Assembly (NCBI GenBank): GCA_963826505.1
Contig: CAWGXG010000008.1
Location: 1,612,001-1,676,000, forward strand
Direction of reading: 5' to 3'
Source of the DNA: CAWGXG01 sp963826505
Lineage (GTDB): Bacteria; Chloroflexota; Anaerolineae; Aggregatilineales; Aggregatilineaceae
Length of the DNA stretch: 64,000 nt
Each line of letters opens with the position of its first letter. The stretch's first letter is position 1. Position numbers and translations under genes: made by a program. Below are positions 26,559-35,216 of this stretch, piece by piece. The notes beneath the pieces were generated by a model that searched no databases, had not been told where the DNA came from, and was given only the letters and a program-made list of their open reading frames with translations.

Positions 26559-27155
26559 TCAGGCCGGGTCTGCCGGGGCAGAGCTGGTCCCCTGCCCGGA
26601 ATCTGCCGAATGATCCGTCTCGTTCTTTTTCGCCGTCTTGGCAGGTGCCGCGACCTGCTGCTCCGGCTCATGCTCAAGCTCGTCCTCAGCCTGGTCGCTG
26701 GTTTCATCCTCCGTCGGCAGCTCCGGCTCTTCGGAGTCAGCGGCAGACTGGCGCTGGGCCATGATCTCGTTCAACTTGGCACGCAGCTCCAGCATGTTGG
26801 GCAGCGGTTTATACAGCAGATCGTCCGCTCCCGACTCCAACATCACGTCGGCTTCCTGTTCCACAGACAGGCGGTACGCGGTGATCAGCACGATAGGGAT
26901 GTTTTTCAACTTGGGGCTGAGCCGCAAGCGCGCGGCGACCTGTGGACCCTCGATCTCGGTATCGGGCAGGCGAATATCTATGATAGCCAGTACTGGCAGC
27001 TCGCCCCGCACCCGCCCTTGATCGACATCTTCGATCCACGAGACGGATTCTGCGCCATCCACAAAGGCTACGCCCTCAATCCCCCATAATTCGAACATCG
27101 CGAGCAGCAGCTCGTAGATGTCGGGCTCGTCTTCAACTACCATCCAGGTAGGCAC
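26559..27155 (-). CDS. Response-regulator receiver protein with acidic C-terminal tail
   Basis: Stand-alone receiver domain (about 5-135) with phosphoacceptor D60 (LAIIDIRLPD) and conserved Lys in YKPLP, followed by a ~65-residue low-complexity Glu/Asp/Ala tail instead of an output domain. The start is a GTG at 27155 (VPTWMVVEDEPD) with GGGAGGG upstream; it aligns exactly with the GTG-started VNPWLVVEDDDD of the divergent paralogue at 27374. It heads an operon of receiver, NERD-like protein, membrane protein and histidine kinase (27155 to 22550). Output is probably by protein-protein contact. Confidence 0.87.
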   Translation of the reverse strand: MPTWMVVEDEPDIYELLLAMFELWGIEGVAFVDGAESVSWIEDVDQGRVRGELPVLAIIDIRLPDTEIEGPQVAARLRLSPKLKNIPIVLITAYRLSVEQEADVMLESGADDLLYKPLPNMLELRAKLNEIMAQRQSAADSEEPELPTEDETSDQAEDELEHEPEQQVAAPAKTAKKNETDHSADSGQGTSSAPADPA

Positions 27156-27222
27156 AGCCGTGCACCCTCCCTTGAAGCTTCGCAGCGCTGCGCACCAGCA
27201 CCGACCCAACACAACCCCCTCC

Positions 27223-27251
27223 ACTATAGGCGGGGCCGCCCGAAACTGCAA
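27223..27251 (-). promoter_or_regulatory. Promoter of the receiver-NERD-kinase operon
   Basis: TTGCAG (27246-27251), 17 bases, TATAGT (27223-27228) on the minus strand, about 70 bases before the GTG start. The layout is nearly the same as the regulator promoter at 18591. Confidence 0.7.
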
Positions 27252-27373
27252 GTCGCAGTTCATGAAGGGCAACGCCGGCGGCCAGAGCATGTTTTTGTGA
27301 CCAGAACAGTATCTTTCACGACGAAAACGCGGTACTATTGTTACTGAATTGCTGCATGGTATGGAGGACGTGA

Positions 27374-27781
27374 GTGAATCCCTGGCTGGTGGTCGAAGAC
27401 GACGACGATATCCGCAATATTGTGAAAGTGCTTTTTATGACGTGGGGCCACGAACCGGTTGAGTTCCGCGATGGGCACCGCGCTTTTAAATGGTTGGACG
27501 ATATCGAGGCCGGGCGCGTTTCCGGCACGTTACCCGAACTGGCGCTGATGGACATCCGCATGCCGGGCCCGCGCGGCAACGAGATCGCCCGGCGGATGCG
27601 CAGCATGGAACAGTTTCGCAATATCCCGATTGTGCTCATGACCGCGTTCAAGCTAGAGGCGGACGAGAGCCAACGCTTTATTGATCAGGACGGCGTGGAC
27701 CGGGTGATTCACAAGCCGCTGCCCGACCTGTTCGAGCTCAAGCAGATGCTTGACGATCTGTACGCCCAAAAGTCATCCTGA
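27374..27781 (+). CDS. Single-domain response regulator
   Basis: A 135-residue receiver with no output domain. E8-D9-D10 form the acidic pocket, D60 (LALMDIRMPG) is the phosphoacceptor and K is in IHKPLP. It is a close paralogue of the divergent receiver at 27155, with the same GTG start, the same xPW(L/M)VVED N-terminus and D60 at the same position. GGAGG lies a few bases before the GTG. It is 42 bases upstream of a soluble histidine kinase gene, its likely partner. Confidence 0.9.
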   Translation: MNPWLVVEDDDDIRNIVKVLFMTWGHEPVEFRDGHRAFKWLDDIEAGRVSGTLPELALMDIRMPGPRGNEIARRMRSMEQFRNIPIVLMTAFKLEADESQRFIDQDGVDRVIHKPLPDLFELKQMLDDLYAQKSS

Positions 27782-27823
27782 GCGCACACTGACGTGCGCC
27801 CCGCGAAAAAGTGAGGTCCGGAC

Positions 27824-29239
27824 ATGTCCACCCCACCAAGCCCTGTCCCCAATGACGCGACACACCCCATCACCACGATGGTCCAATCGGTCGATGAGCT
27901 GGGCACCAACACGGAACGTCTGTTTGGCCGCTTGTACGGCGCGCTGCGCCGCAAACGTCACCAGCAGGCGATCAGCGCGCTGCAAATGGAATTCCAGGTT
28001 GACCAGCTCAAGCAGTTAGTCAACACCCAGGCACTCAACATCGGCCAACTGACGGGCGTCTTGGCGGCTATCAGTGAAGGCGTGGTGATGCAAGATAGCG
28101 ACGGCCGCATCGTGATGATGAACCAGGCGGCCCGCGATTTACTTGGATCGATGCGTCATTTTTGGGACAGCGAATTGGGGCATATGTTCGCCGCCGCGCG
28201 GGGACAGGCTCCCGCCCACGGCGAGATCAAGCTCGGCGAACCAGAGCGTGTCGAGGTCAATCACCGCGTGTTGGGTGCCCAGATCGCCGTCGTCGCGGAC
28301 GAGCGCGGCGAGCGGTTGGGAACAGTCCTCATGCTGCGCGACGTGACGCGTGATGCCCTCAGCGACCGCCTGAAAGACCAGTTCGTCACGCAGATGAGCC
28401 ACGAGCTGCGCACGCCGCTGACGGCCATCAAAGGCATGAGCGAGGTGTTGCTGGCTTCCCCGGCGGAAAAACCGCCCAATCGCAAATTCTTGGAAGCGAT
28501 CAGCCGCAACGTCGCCGTGCTCGACCGCATGATCGTGGAACTGCTCGACATCTCGGAGATCGGCGCGGGGAGTTTTGCCGTGCGGCAGAAGCCGGTACAT
28601 CTGCCCGAGCTCATCTTTGACGTGATCCAGGGTTTTCAGCCACGTCTCGACGAAGCCCCGCTGGAAATCGCGGTCAGTGTCACGAACCGCGAGCGGCTGA
28701 CCGTCATCGGCGACGATCGCCGCCTGCAATGGGCAATCGGCCATCTGATCGACAACAGCATCAAATACACCGAACCGGGCGGCAAAATCATGGTCGCGAT
28801 GGGCCGCGTGCGCTCCGGGCATATTCATATCGAGGTCAGCGATACGGGCGTTGGCATCTCGCCTCAGGACATGCCGCATGTCTTCGAGCGCTTTTACCGG
28901 GGCGAAGCGCGCACGCCCACCGGACGGATCATCGATCCGCGCGGTCTGGGTCAGGGTTTGTTCGTCGCGAAAGCCGTCGCGGAAGCGCATGGCGGATACC
29001 TCAGCGCGGCCAGCGTCCAGGGTGATGGCAGCACCTTCACATTAGGGCTGCCGCTGGATCCCAAGAATCGCCGCGCCGCGCCGCACCCGCCTATGCCTGC
29101 CGCGCCGTCGCTGGACGAGCCGTCCGTCGATCCGTCCTCCGCGACGATCCCCAATTCTCGCACGCTCGAAGAACAGGAAGACAATCGCCGGGCCGCGTCC
29201 GGCGACACCAGTCCCACCCAACCGCCCCAGGGCCGTTAA
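27824..29239 (+). CDS. Soluble PAS histidine kinase
   Basis: Cytoplasmic kinase of 471 residues with no membrane segment. An N-terminal helical region (about 20-75) precedes a PAS domain (about 80-180, GVLAAISEGVVMQDSDGRIV), a HisKA domain with a canonical H-box (SHELRTPLTAIKG, H193), and a HATPase domain with NSIKYTEPG, SDTGVGIS and GLGQGLFVAKAVAEAHGG. A Pro/Ser-rich tail of about 50 residues follows. It is the second gene of the plus operon, 42 bases after the receiver gene. The PAS ligand is unknown. Confidence 0.93.
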   Translation: MSTPPSPVPNDATHPITTMVQSVDELGTNTERLFGRLYGALRRKRHQQAISALQMEFQVDQLKQLVNTQALNIGQLTGVLAAISEGVVMQDSDGRIVMMNQAARDLLGSMRHFWDSELGHMFAAARGQAPAHGEIKLGEPERVEVNHRVLGAQIAVVADERGERLGTVLMLRDVTRDALSDRLKDQFVTQMSHELRTPLTAIKGMSEVLLASPAEKPPNRKFLEAISRNVAVLDRMIVELLDISEIGAGSFAVRQKPVHLPELIFDVIQGFQPRLDEAPLEIAVSVTNRERLTVIGDDRRLQWAIGHLIDNSIKYTEPGGKIMVAMGRVRSGHIHIEVSDTGVGISPQDMPHVFERFYRGEARTPTGRIIDPRGLGQGLFVAKAVAEAHGGYLSAASVQGDGSTFTLGLPLDPKNRRAAPHPPMPAAPSLDEPSVDPSSATIPNSRTLEEQEDNRRAASGDTSPTQPPQGR

Positions 29240-29341
29240 GGGTTTTGGAGCAAGCCGCGCGCCGCTGTGATGCCACCATTGTCACGGCGGCGGCGCACCT
29301 CTCGAGCTGCGTCAAAACGCGCACCCAGACATTGACTCACT

Positions 29342-29370
29342 TTGGCAAATCCTGGGCAGCTTGTTATGCT
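29342..29370 (+). promoter_or_regulatory. Promoter of the glycogen phosphorylase gene
   Basis: TTGGCA (29342-29347), 17 bases, TATGCT (29365-29370), about 90 bases before the ATG at 29465. Confidence 0.65.
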
Positions 29371-29464
29371 AAACGACAGGCGAAGATGCATAGTTGCAGA
29401 CTCGCCCGGCGTTGAGCGTTTGCCTATGCCCGGTTTCTGCACAATTAAATGGGAGAAATCACCC

Positions 29465-32047
29465 ATGGTTAACCCTGTTGCAAAGGTTGATGTTAAGCCC
29501 AACCTGCCCCCCAGTCTGGAGCGTCTGCGTGAGCTTGCCTACAACCTGCGCTGGTCGTGGGATCACGAGACGATTTCCCTCTTCCGCCGCCTGGACCGCG
29601 ATTTGTGGGACGAAACAGGCAGCAACCCGATCTGGATGTTGGGGCGTATCAGCCAGGATGCGCTGCAATCGGCTTCGGAAGACGAAGCCTTCATGGCTCA
29701 CCTGGACCGCGCGTGTGCCCAGTTCGATAACTATATGTCGCCCAACGCCCGCACCTGGTACCGGCGGCATTATGGCGAATTCGATAAGCCGTATATCGCT
29801 TATTTCTCGATGGAATATGGTCTGACGGAATGCCTGCGCAACTATTCCGGCGGCCTGGGCATCCTCTCCGGCGATCACATGAAAAGCGCGTCGGACCTGG
29901 GCCTGCCCTTAGTTGGCATCGGCCTGCTCTACCAGGAGGGTTATTTTCACCAATACCTCAACGCCGACGGCTACCAGCAGCAGTCGTACCCGATTAACGA
30001 TTACGCTAATCTGCCCGTCCAGCAGGTTTACCGCGCCGATGGCACGCCGCTCATCCTGGAATTGCCGATCGCGCAGCACACGGCCAAGATCGCCGTGTGG
30101 AAGGTGCAGGTCGGACGCACCCCGCTCTACCTGTTGGATACCAACCTTTCCGAAAACAACCCAGACGTCCGCGATCTCACGGACCGCCTGTACGGCGGCG
30201 ACAAGCGGACCCGCATTCGCCAGGAGATCGTGCTGGGGATCGGCGGCATCCGGTTGTTGGAAGAATTGAACCTGCGTCCTACCGTTTACCACATGAATGA
30301 AGGCCACAGCGCTTTTCTGGCGCTGGAGCGCATCCGCATGATGTTGAAAGAACACCCCGATATAGATTTCTGGAAAGCGCGCGACCTGTGCGCGGTGGGC
30401 AATGTGTACACGGTGCACACGCCCGTCCCCGCCGGGTTGGAGCGTTTCGGTTACGACCTGATCGACGAGCACTTTCCCTATTTGTGGCAGCAGCTCGGAC
30501 TGACGCGCGAGCAGTTCCACGATCTGGGCCGCGAGCACATGGGCGGCTTCGATCTGTTCAGCCTGCCGGTGCTGGCGCTGAAGGTATCGACCGGCACGAA
30601 TGGCGTCAGCCAACTGCATGGCTCGGTCAGCCGCACGATGTGGCAGTGGATGTTCCCCAACGTCCCCGAGCAGGAAGTCCCGATCGGCGCGGTGACCAAC
30701 GGCGTCCACATTCAAAGCTGGATCAGCCGCGAAATGGCGAGTCTGTACGACCGCTATCTCGACCCGGCCTGGCGCACCGATCCCGACCGGCCCGAAATCT
30801 GGTGGGACGTGGACCGCATTCCCGACGCGGAGCTGTGGCGTACGCACGAACGCCGGCGCGAGCGGTTAGTGTCGTATGCGCGCGGCAAACTGCGCACCCA
30901 GTTGGAGTCGCGGGGGGCACCTCAATCGGTGATCCAGGCTGCCAATGAAGTGCTGAACCCCGACGCCCTGACAATTGGGTTTGCGCGACGGTTCGCCACC
31001 TACAAGCGCGCGACGCTGCTCTTCCGCGACAAAGAGCGTCTCGAATTGATCGTGAACGATCCACTCCGCCCGGTGCAGTTCATCTTCGCGGGCAAAGCCC
31101 ACCCGCACGATCACCTGGGCAAAGAACTGATCAAGGAGATCGTCAAGACGGCGGAACTGCCGGAATTCCGGCACGCGATCGTCTTTCTGGAGAATTACGA
31201 CATCAGCGTCGCGCGCTACATGGTGCAAGGCGTGGACGTGTGGCTGAATACGCCGCGCCGCCCCAACGAAGCGAGCGGTACCAGCGGCATGAAGGTCATC
31301 TACAACGGCGGCCTGAACGCCAGCATCCTCGACGGCTGGTTTGCCGAAGCCTATGACCCGTCGGTGGGCTGGAGCATTGGCAGCGGCGAGGAATATGAGC
31401 AGCCCGATTGGGATATGCAAGACTACATCGAAGCGCAGGCGCTGTATAACCTGCTGGAAAAAGACATCATCCCGGCCTTTTATGCCCACACCCGCGACGG
31501 CTTGCCCCGTGAATGGATCGGGCGCATCAAAGCCAGCATGCGCAAGCTGGCCCCTTTCTTCAACACCTATCGCATGGTGCGCGAATACACCGAAGAATAC
31601 TACCTGCCAAGTCACCATCGCTTCACCAGCCTGACCGAGCCGGACATCGAGCGCGGCGTCTCGTTCGCCAAGTGGCAGCGCCACACGCGCGAAAATTGGC
31701 ACTCCGTGCGTATCGAGCGCGTCGAGGTCGAGCCGCAACAACTCAAGGTGAACGAGGAAATCCACGTCCGGGCCTGGGTTCAGCTGGGCGCGCTGGAACC
31801 GGAAGACGTCACCGTACAGCTGTATTACGGCCCGCTGGATAGCAAAGGTCAGATCGTCGCGGGCGAAACGCTCGACATGGAGCACTGCTGCCCTGATCAA
31901 GCAGCCACGCCGGGCCACAATGTCCACGAATTCTTCAGCGATCTGGCCTATACTTCGACTGGCAAGCGCGGCTTCTCGGTGCGCGTCCTGCCTCATCACG
32001 ACGATCTCGCCAACCCAATCCTGATGAACCTGATCGTCTGGGCCTGA
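29465..32047 (+). CDS. glgP: Alpha-glucan (glycogen) phosphorylase, GT35
   Basis: Releases glucose 1-phosphate from storage alpha-glucan using phosphate and PLP. The 860-residue protein is of the subgroup with an extra N-terminal domain (LPPSLERLRELAYNLRWSW). Landmarks are YFSMEYGLTECLRNYSGGLG, HMNEGHSAFL and the PLP site ASGTSGMKVIYNGGLN with Lys610. The C-terminal ~100 residues form an additional beta-rich region. The ATG at 29465 is preferred to earlier in-frame starts because GGGAG lies nine bases before it and it matches the family start. It is monocistronic, with promoter at 29342 and terminator at 32075. Together with pfkA and the GH57 enzyme it indicates glycogen use. Confidence 0.94.
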   Translation: MVNPVAKVDVKPNLPPSLERLRELAYNLRWSWDHETISLFRRLDRDLWDETGSNPIWMLGRISQDALQSASEDEAFMAHLDRACAQFDNYMSPNARTWYRRHYGEFDKPYIAYFSMEYGLTECLRNYSGGLGILSGDHMKSASDLGLPLVGIGLLYQEGYFHQYLNADGYQQQSYPINDYANLPVQQVYRADGTPLILELPIAQHTAKIAVWKVQVGRTPLYLLDTNLSENNPDVRDLTDRLYGGDKRTRIRQEIVLGIGGIRLLEELNLRPTVYHMNEGHSAFLALERIRMMLKEHPDIDFWKARDLCAVGNVYTVHTPVPAGLERFGYDLIDEHFPYLWQQLGLTREQFHDLGREHMGGFDLFSLPVLALKVSTGTNGVSQLHGSVSRTMWQWMFPNVPEQEVPIGAVTNGVHIQSWISREMASLYDRYLDPAWRTDPDRPEIWWDVDRIPDAELWRTHERRRERLVSYARGKLRTQLESRGAPQSVIQAANEVLNPDALTIGFARRFATYKRATLLFRDKERLELIVNDPLRPVQFIFAGKAHPHDHLGKELIKEIVKTAELPEFRHAIVFLENYDISVARYMVQGVDVWLNTPRRPNEASGTSGMKVIYNGGLNASILDGWFAEAYDPSVGWSIGSGEEYEQPDWDMQDYIEAQALYNLLEKDIIPAFYAHTRDGLPREWIGRIKASMRKLAPFFNTYRMVREYTEEYYLPSHHRFTSLTEPDIERGVSFAKWQRHTRENWHSVRIERVEVEPQQLKVNEEIHVRAWVQLGALEPEDVTVQLYYGPLDSKGQIVAGETLDMEHCCPDQAATPGHNVHEFFSDLAYTSTGKRGFSVRVLPHHDDLANPILMNLIVWA

Positions 32048-32074
32048 TCGCCAGCATGAACCGCGATACTCTCT

Positions 32075-32109
32075 AGCCGGAGGCTATACGCAGTCTCCGG
32101 CTTTTTTTC
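32075..32109 (+). terminator. Terminator of glgP
   Basis: An 11-bp stem (AGCCGGAG extended by three inner pairs, one of them G-T) with a six-base loop, followed by seven T. It is a textbook intrinsic terminator 27 bases after the stop. Confidence 0.95.
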
Positions 32110-32187
32110 TGGCGGTTGCGCGAGGCACGGAGCGCCGTAAAATCCCAGAATAGCGGGCAAGACGCACCACGCGCAGGAGCGATCGGC

Positions 32188-33042
32188 ATGGACTTTCTCA
32201 AGCGCTTATTTACCTTCACTCCATCGAATCTCATCTACCTCCCGGGCCCGATCGTCGTACTGTACTTGGCCGCGTTTTTGGGCTTCTCATTCGGACAAAC
32301 GCTGCTGTTGCTCGCCGCGCTCGTGGTCGTAGAGGTGCTGCTCGTGATGATGGTCAACCGGGTGCGCTTCGCCTGGTATTTCCGTTTTCGCCATGTGATC
32401 AACCGGCTGAAAAAAGGCGACGCGGCAAGCGTGATCGCAGAGCTGGAAGCGAAGCGCGAACGGGGCGATCGGTCCTATACCACAACCCTGTGTCTTTCGG
32501 CGGCCTATGCCTACCAGGGACACGGCGCGTTGGCGGAACCGCTGGCCCACGAGGTAATGGCCATCATCCAGGCGCAAGGGCTTGAGACGAAGAAAAGGCA
32601 GCCCGCCGTCCACAAGTGCGATCTGGCCCGCATTGCGCTGGCCGATGCCTGGGTCGCACAAGGGCGTTTTTCTCAGGCGGCCCACTTTCTCCGCCCATAC
32701 GCCTCCGGTGCGGTCCAGCCCAATTTCATCACGGCGATCATCGCCTGGTTCTTCTACCTGGCGGGCGACACGTATAACGCCAGCGTAGCGCTGAACTTCG
32801 TGAAACCCGAGTCCGGCAAACGCACCGACAACGCCACCCGCATCGGTCCGCAATACGGGCTGATGGTGGCCCTAATGCGGCATAAGCTTAACGGCGAGGA
32901 TCAGCGGGCCGAGCTGCACAGCCTGAGCGACACCCTGCCCTTCTGGGACGATTCCCTTGCGCGCAACGCAGCCAACCCCTACGGCGCGCGTCTGCGCGTA
33001 ATCCTCGACGATCTACACACTCTCCTTGGCGATTTTGCCTGA
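32188..33042 (+). CDS. Membrane protein with TPR-like helical domain
   Basis: The 284 residues begin with two membrane segments (about 18-58) and continue as a helical domain with repeat-like pairs (AELEAKRERGDRSYTTTLCL, LAEPLAHEVMAIIQAQG, WVAQGRFSQAAHFLRPYA) that look like degenerate TPRs. No catalytic motif is visible. The start at 32188 (MDFLKRLF) has GCAGGAG upstream; an earlier in-frame ATG lacks one. It may scaffold a membrane complex, but no partner can be named. It lies between glgP and the redox fusion gene. Confidence 0.7.
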   Translation: MDFLKRLFTFTPSNLIYLPGPIVVLYLAAFLGFSFGQTLLLLAALVVVEVLLVMMVNRVRFAWYFRFRHVINRLKKGDAASVIAELEAKRERGDRSYTTTLCLSAAYAYQGHGALAEPLAHEVMAIIQAQGLETKKRQPAVHKCDLARIALADAWVAQGRFSQAAHFLRPYASGAVQPNFITAIIAWFFYLAGDTYNASVALNFVKPESGKRTDNATRIGPQYGLMVALMRHKLNGEDQRAELHSLSDTLPFWDDSLARNAANPYGARLRVILDDLHTLLGDFA

Positions 33043-33052
33043 TCGATTGGGG

Positions 33053-33093
33053 TAGGCAAACCGGCGGAAATAGCGTATTATTTTGGTACCAAA
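33053..33093 (+). promoter_or_regulatory. Promoter with adjacent palindrome upstream of the redox fusion gene
   Basis: TAGGCA (33053-33058), 17 bases, TATTAT (33076-33081), then immediately the 12-base palindrome TTTGGTACCAAA (33082-33093). The palindrome covers the expected transcription start, a good place for a repressor site. Confidence 0.5.
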
Positions 33094-33118
33094 GTATTTT
33101 TGCCCGCCGGAGGATAAC

Positions 33119-34336
33119 ATGACCCTGCCGTCACACGCTGCACCACCCGACGTGATTCGCATGTATGGAGCCAACTGGTGCCCAGACTGCCGCCGCGCCA
33201 AACAGTTTTTTGGCGAACAACGCGTTCACTATGACTACATCGACATCGACCAGCATCCGGACGCCGTCGCCGAAGTGGAACGGCTCAACAACGGGATGCG
33301 CAGCATTCCGACCATTCTGTTCCCGGACGGAACGATCCTGGTCGAGCCGAGTAATGCCGTGCTGGCCGAACAGATTGGACTTAAGCTGCAGGCCTCGCAC
33401 GATTTTTACGACGTGATTATCGTGGGCAGCGGTCCCGCCGGGTTGACGGCGGCCATTTACACCAGCCGCGAAGGACTCTCGACCCTCGTTTTGGAGAAAA
33501 GCGGCATTGGTGGGCAGGTTGGCCTGACGCGCCACATGGAGAACTTCCCCGGCTTTGACGAAGGCGTCAACGGGGCGGAACTGGCGGGGCGTCTGCGCCA
33601 CCAGGCGGAGCGTTTCGGCGTGGAAATCGTGCAGGCCCAGGTCGTCACTGGGCTGGCCGAGGATGGTCGCTACCGGTTGGTACGCACTGCCGACGGTCAC
33701 GAATACGCCGGGAGCGCGGTCATCGTTGCGACGGGCAGCCATTACCGCCGCCTGAATGTGCCGGGCGAAGGGCGTTTGATCGGCATCAATATTCATTTCT
33801 GCGCCACTTGCGACGCGCCCTTCTACACCGGCAAGCACGTCTTTGTGATCGGCGGTGGCAACAGCGGCATGCAGGAATCGCTGCATATCTGCCAGTTTGC
33901 CGATCGCGTCACCATTCTGGAATACGAGCCGGAGCCGCGCGCCAGCCTGGTCGTGCAGCAGAAGATCAAGGACTGCCCCAAGATCGAGGTGTTGACTAAC
34001 CAGGACGTGCGCGAGTTCCTCGTCAGTTCCGACCGCAAACTGGCGGGCGTTCGTGTCCGCGATCGGGTGACCGGCGACGAACGAATCGATCACCCCGATG
34101 GGGTCTTTATTCTGATCGGGATGGACCCCAACAGCGATCCGTTCCGGGACACGCTCCGGCTGGACGATCGTGGCTTTATCGTTACGGAGGACTCGCTGGA
34201 AACGAATGTCTCGGGTGTTTTCGCGGCAGGTGATGTCCGCGCGCGCAGCACTAAACAGGCCGCCGCTGCCGCTGGCGAAGGCGCGAGCGTCGCGTTGATG
34301 GTGCGGCAGTACCTCATGCGCGTGGAAGAGATGTAG
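33119..34336 (+). CDS. Glutaredoxin/mycoredoxin-thioredoxin reductase fusion
   Basis: A 405-residue flavoprotein. Residues 1-90 form a glutaredoxin-like domain with WCPDC (C21, C24) and the cis-Pro SIPTILFPDGT. Residues 96-400 form an NADPH-dependent thioredoxin reductase: FAD motif IIVGSGPAGLTAA (GSGPAG at 103-108), redox-active CATC (C228, C231), NADPH motif VIGGGNSGMQES, and FAD motif VFAAGDV. Electrons probably pass from NADPH through FAD and CATC to the fused WCPDC centre. The start at 33119 has GGAGG six bases upstream. No separate thioredoxin gene is adjacent. Confidence 0.92.
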   Translation: MTLPSHAAPPDVIRMYGANWCPDCRRAKQFFGEQRVHYDYIDIDQHPDAVAEVERLNNGMRSIPTILFPDGTILVEPSNAVLAEQIGLKLQASHDFYDVIIVGSGPAGLTAAIYTSREGLSTLVLEKSGIGGQVGLTRHMENFPGFDEGVNGAELAGRLRHQAERFGVEIVQAQVVTGLAEDGRYRLVRTADGHEYAGSAVIVATGSHYRRLNVPGEGRLIGINIHFCATCDAPFYTGKHVFVIGGGNSGMQESLHICQFADRVTILEYEPEPRASLVVQQKIKDCPKIEVLTNQDVREFLVSSDRKLAGVRVRDRVTGDERIDHPDGVFILIGMDPNSDPFRDTLRLDDRGFIVTEDSLETNVSGVFAAGDVRARSTKQAAAAAGEGASVALMVRQYLMRVEEM

Positions 34337-34350
34337 AAGCGGATCGTTTG

Positions 34351-34380
34351 CAGCGATCAGGGTTCAGTTGTCAGCTATCA
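34351..34380 (+). repeat. Degenerate CAG-type heptad tract A
   Basis: Four successive 7-base units (CAGCGAT, CAGGGTT, CAGTTGT, CAGCTAT) start 15 bases after the redox fusion stop. The invariant CAG at a seven-base period is clear; the other positions vary. Confidence 0.6.
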
Positions 34381-34425
34381 ATGAAGAGCGGCACCGCCTG
34401 AGTGGACTGGGCGCGTGCCGCCTAT

Positions 34426-34457
34426 GCTGTTCGCTGTTTGCTGTTCGCTTATCGCTA
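34426..34457 (-). repeat. Degenerate CAG-type heptad tract B, inverted
   Basis: Units GCTGTTC, GCTGTTT, GCTGTTC, GCTTATC, GCTA read on the plus strand, i.e. CAGC-type heptads on the minus strand. The tract abuts and overlaps the stop codon of the histidine phosphatase (34455-34457). AGCGAT in tract A can pair with ATCGCT here. Confidence 0.6.
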
Positions 34458-35033
34458 CGTCAGTATGTCGCCGGTCAGATGCGGCGTGTAATTGATGCCG
34501 CGCACATCCCACAGACCATCCTGCCAAGTCAGGTAATGCATGGCCGTGTTGTGCATCCAGATATTGAGATGGTGACATTTGAGAATCATGCGCACCATCG
34601 TGCCCGCTGAGCCACCGTGGCACACCACGACCTTGGTCTGCATCGCCTCGGGGTTGTCCAGCAGGCGGTTGAGCACGCGCCGGTTCTGTTCCGCGAAGCG
34701 CTGGTAATAATTGTCCGCAGGCATGACGAAATAGTGCGGACCGTTGTCGGACGGGTGAATCAGGCGCGGCAGCTTGAGCAGCAGGTCATGCGAGGTTTCG
34801 CGCAGATCGTCGTCTACCTTAATCGGCGCGGAGACGTAACGATTGAGAATCGAGGTAGTTTCGCGCGCCCGGCGCAGCGGGCTGCATATGATCTGATCGA
34901 TCCCTGGCTCGTGCGTCGCCAACCATTGGCCGAGCAGTTCGACCTGGCGTTTCCCCAGGTCGGTGAGGTAGAGGTCATCCGCCTCGCTACCGCGATGTTC
35001 CGCCTGCCCGTGCCGCACCAAGATCAATCGCAT
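34455..35033 (-). CDS. Histidine phosphatase (phosphoglycerate mutase-like)
   Basis: The 192-residue protein belongs to branch 1 of the histidine phosphatase superfamily. The catalytic LVRHGQAEH motif is at residues 5-13 (His8 is the phosphoacceptor), and a second conserved His lies in VVVCHGGSAGTMVRMIL. YLTDLGKRQVELLGQWL and SPLRRARETTSIL are typical. The substrate cannot be read; small phosphate esters or phosphoproteins are both possible. A very good promoter is at 35084-35112. It converges with the redox fusion gene across heptad repeats. Confidence 0.88.
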   Translation of the reverse strand: MRLILVRHGQAEHRGSEADDLYLTDLGKRQVELLGQWLATHEPGIDQIICSPLRRARETTSILNRYVSAPIKVDDDLRETSHDLLLKLPRLIHPSDNGPHYFVMPADNYYQRFAEQNRRVLNRLLDNPEAMQTKVVVCHGGSAGTMVRMILKCHHLNIWMHNTAMHYLTWQDGLWDVRGINYTPHLTGDILT

Positions 35034-35083
35034 GGAGTTCCTCTCAATCTGGATGGATGCAAGTCAGCTAACAACAGTTCGCG

Positions 35084-35112
35084 ATTATACGGACCCCGAA
35101 GCGTTTGGTCAA
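35084..35112 (-). promoter_or_regulatory. Promoter of the histidine phosphatase gene
   Basis: TTGACC (35107-35112), 17 bases, TATAAT (35084-35089) on the minus strand, about 50 bases before the ATG. The best sigma-70-like match in the window. Confidence 0.8.
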
Positions 35113-35216
35113 CGTGCCCCGTGAATTTTGCAGGTTTTTTCATACGCGCCGCGGCGCGAACAGCTTATAATCATTCATGAGAGTTCAATCACAAGTGGCG
35201 CACAGGAGGCCCGTAG

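Noticed and set aside
30866..31999. 377-codon minus-strand open frame
   Set aside because: Antisense of glgP, which contains the PLP lysine motif.
34351..34457. Heptad tracts as a small CRISPR array
   Set aside because: Units are seven bases with no spacers and degenerate sequence.
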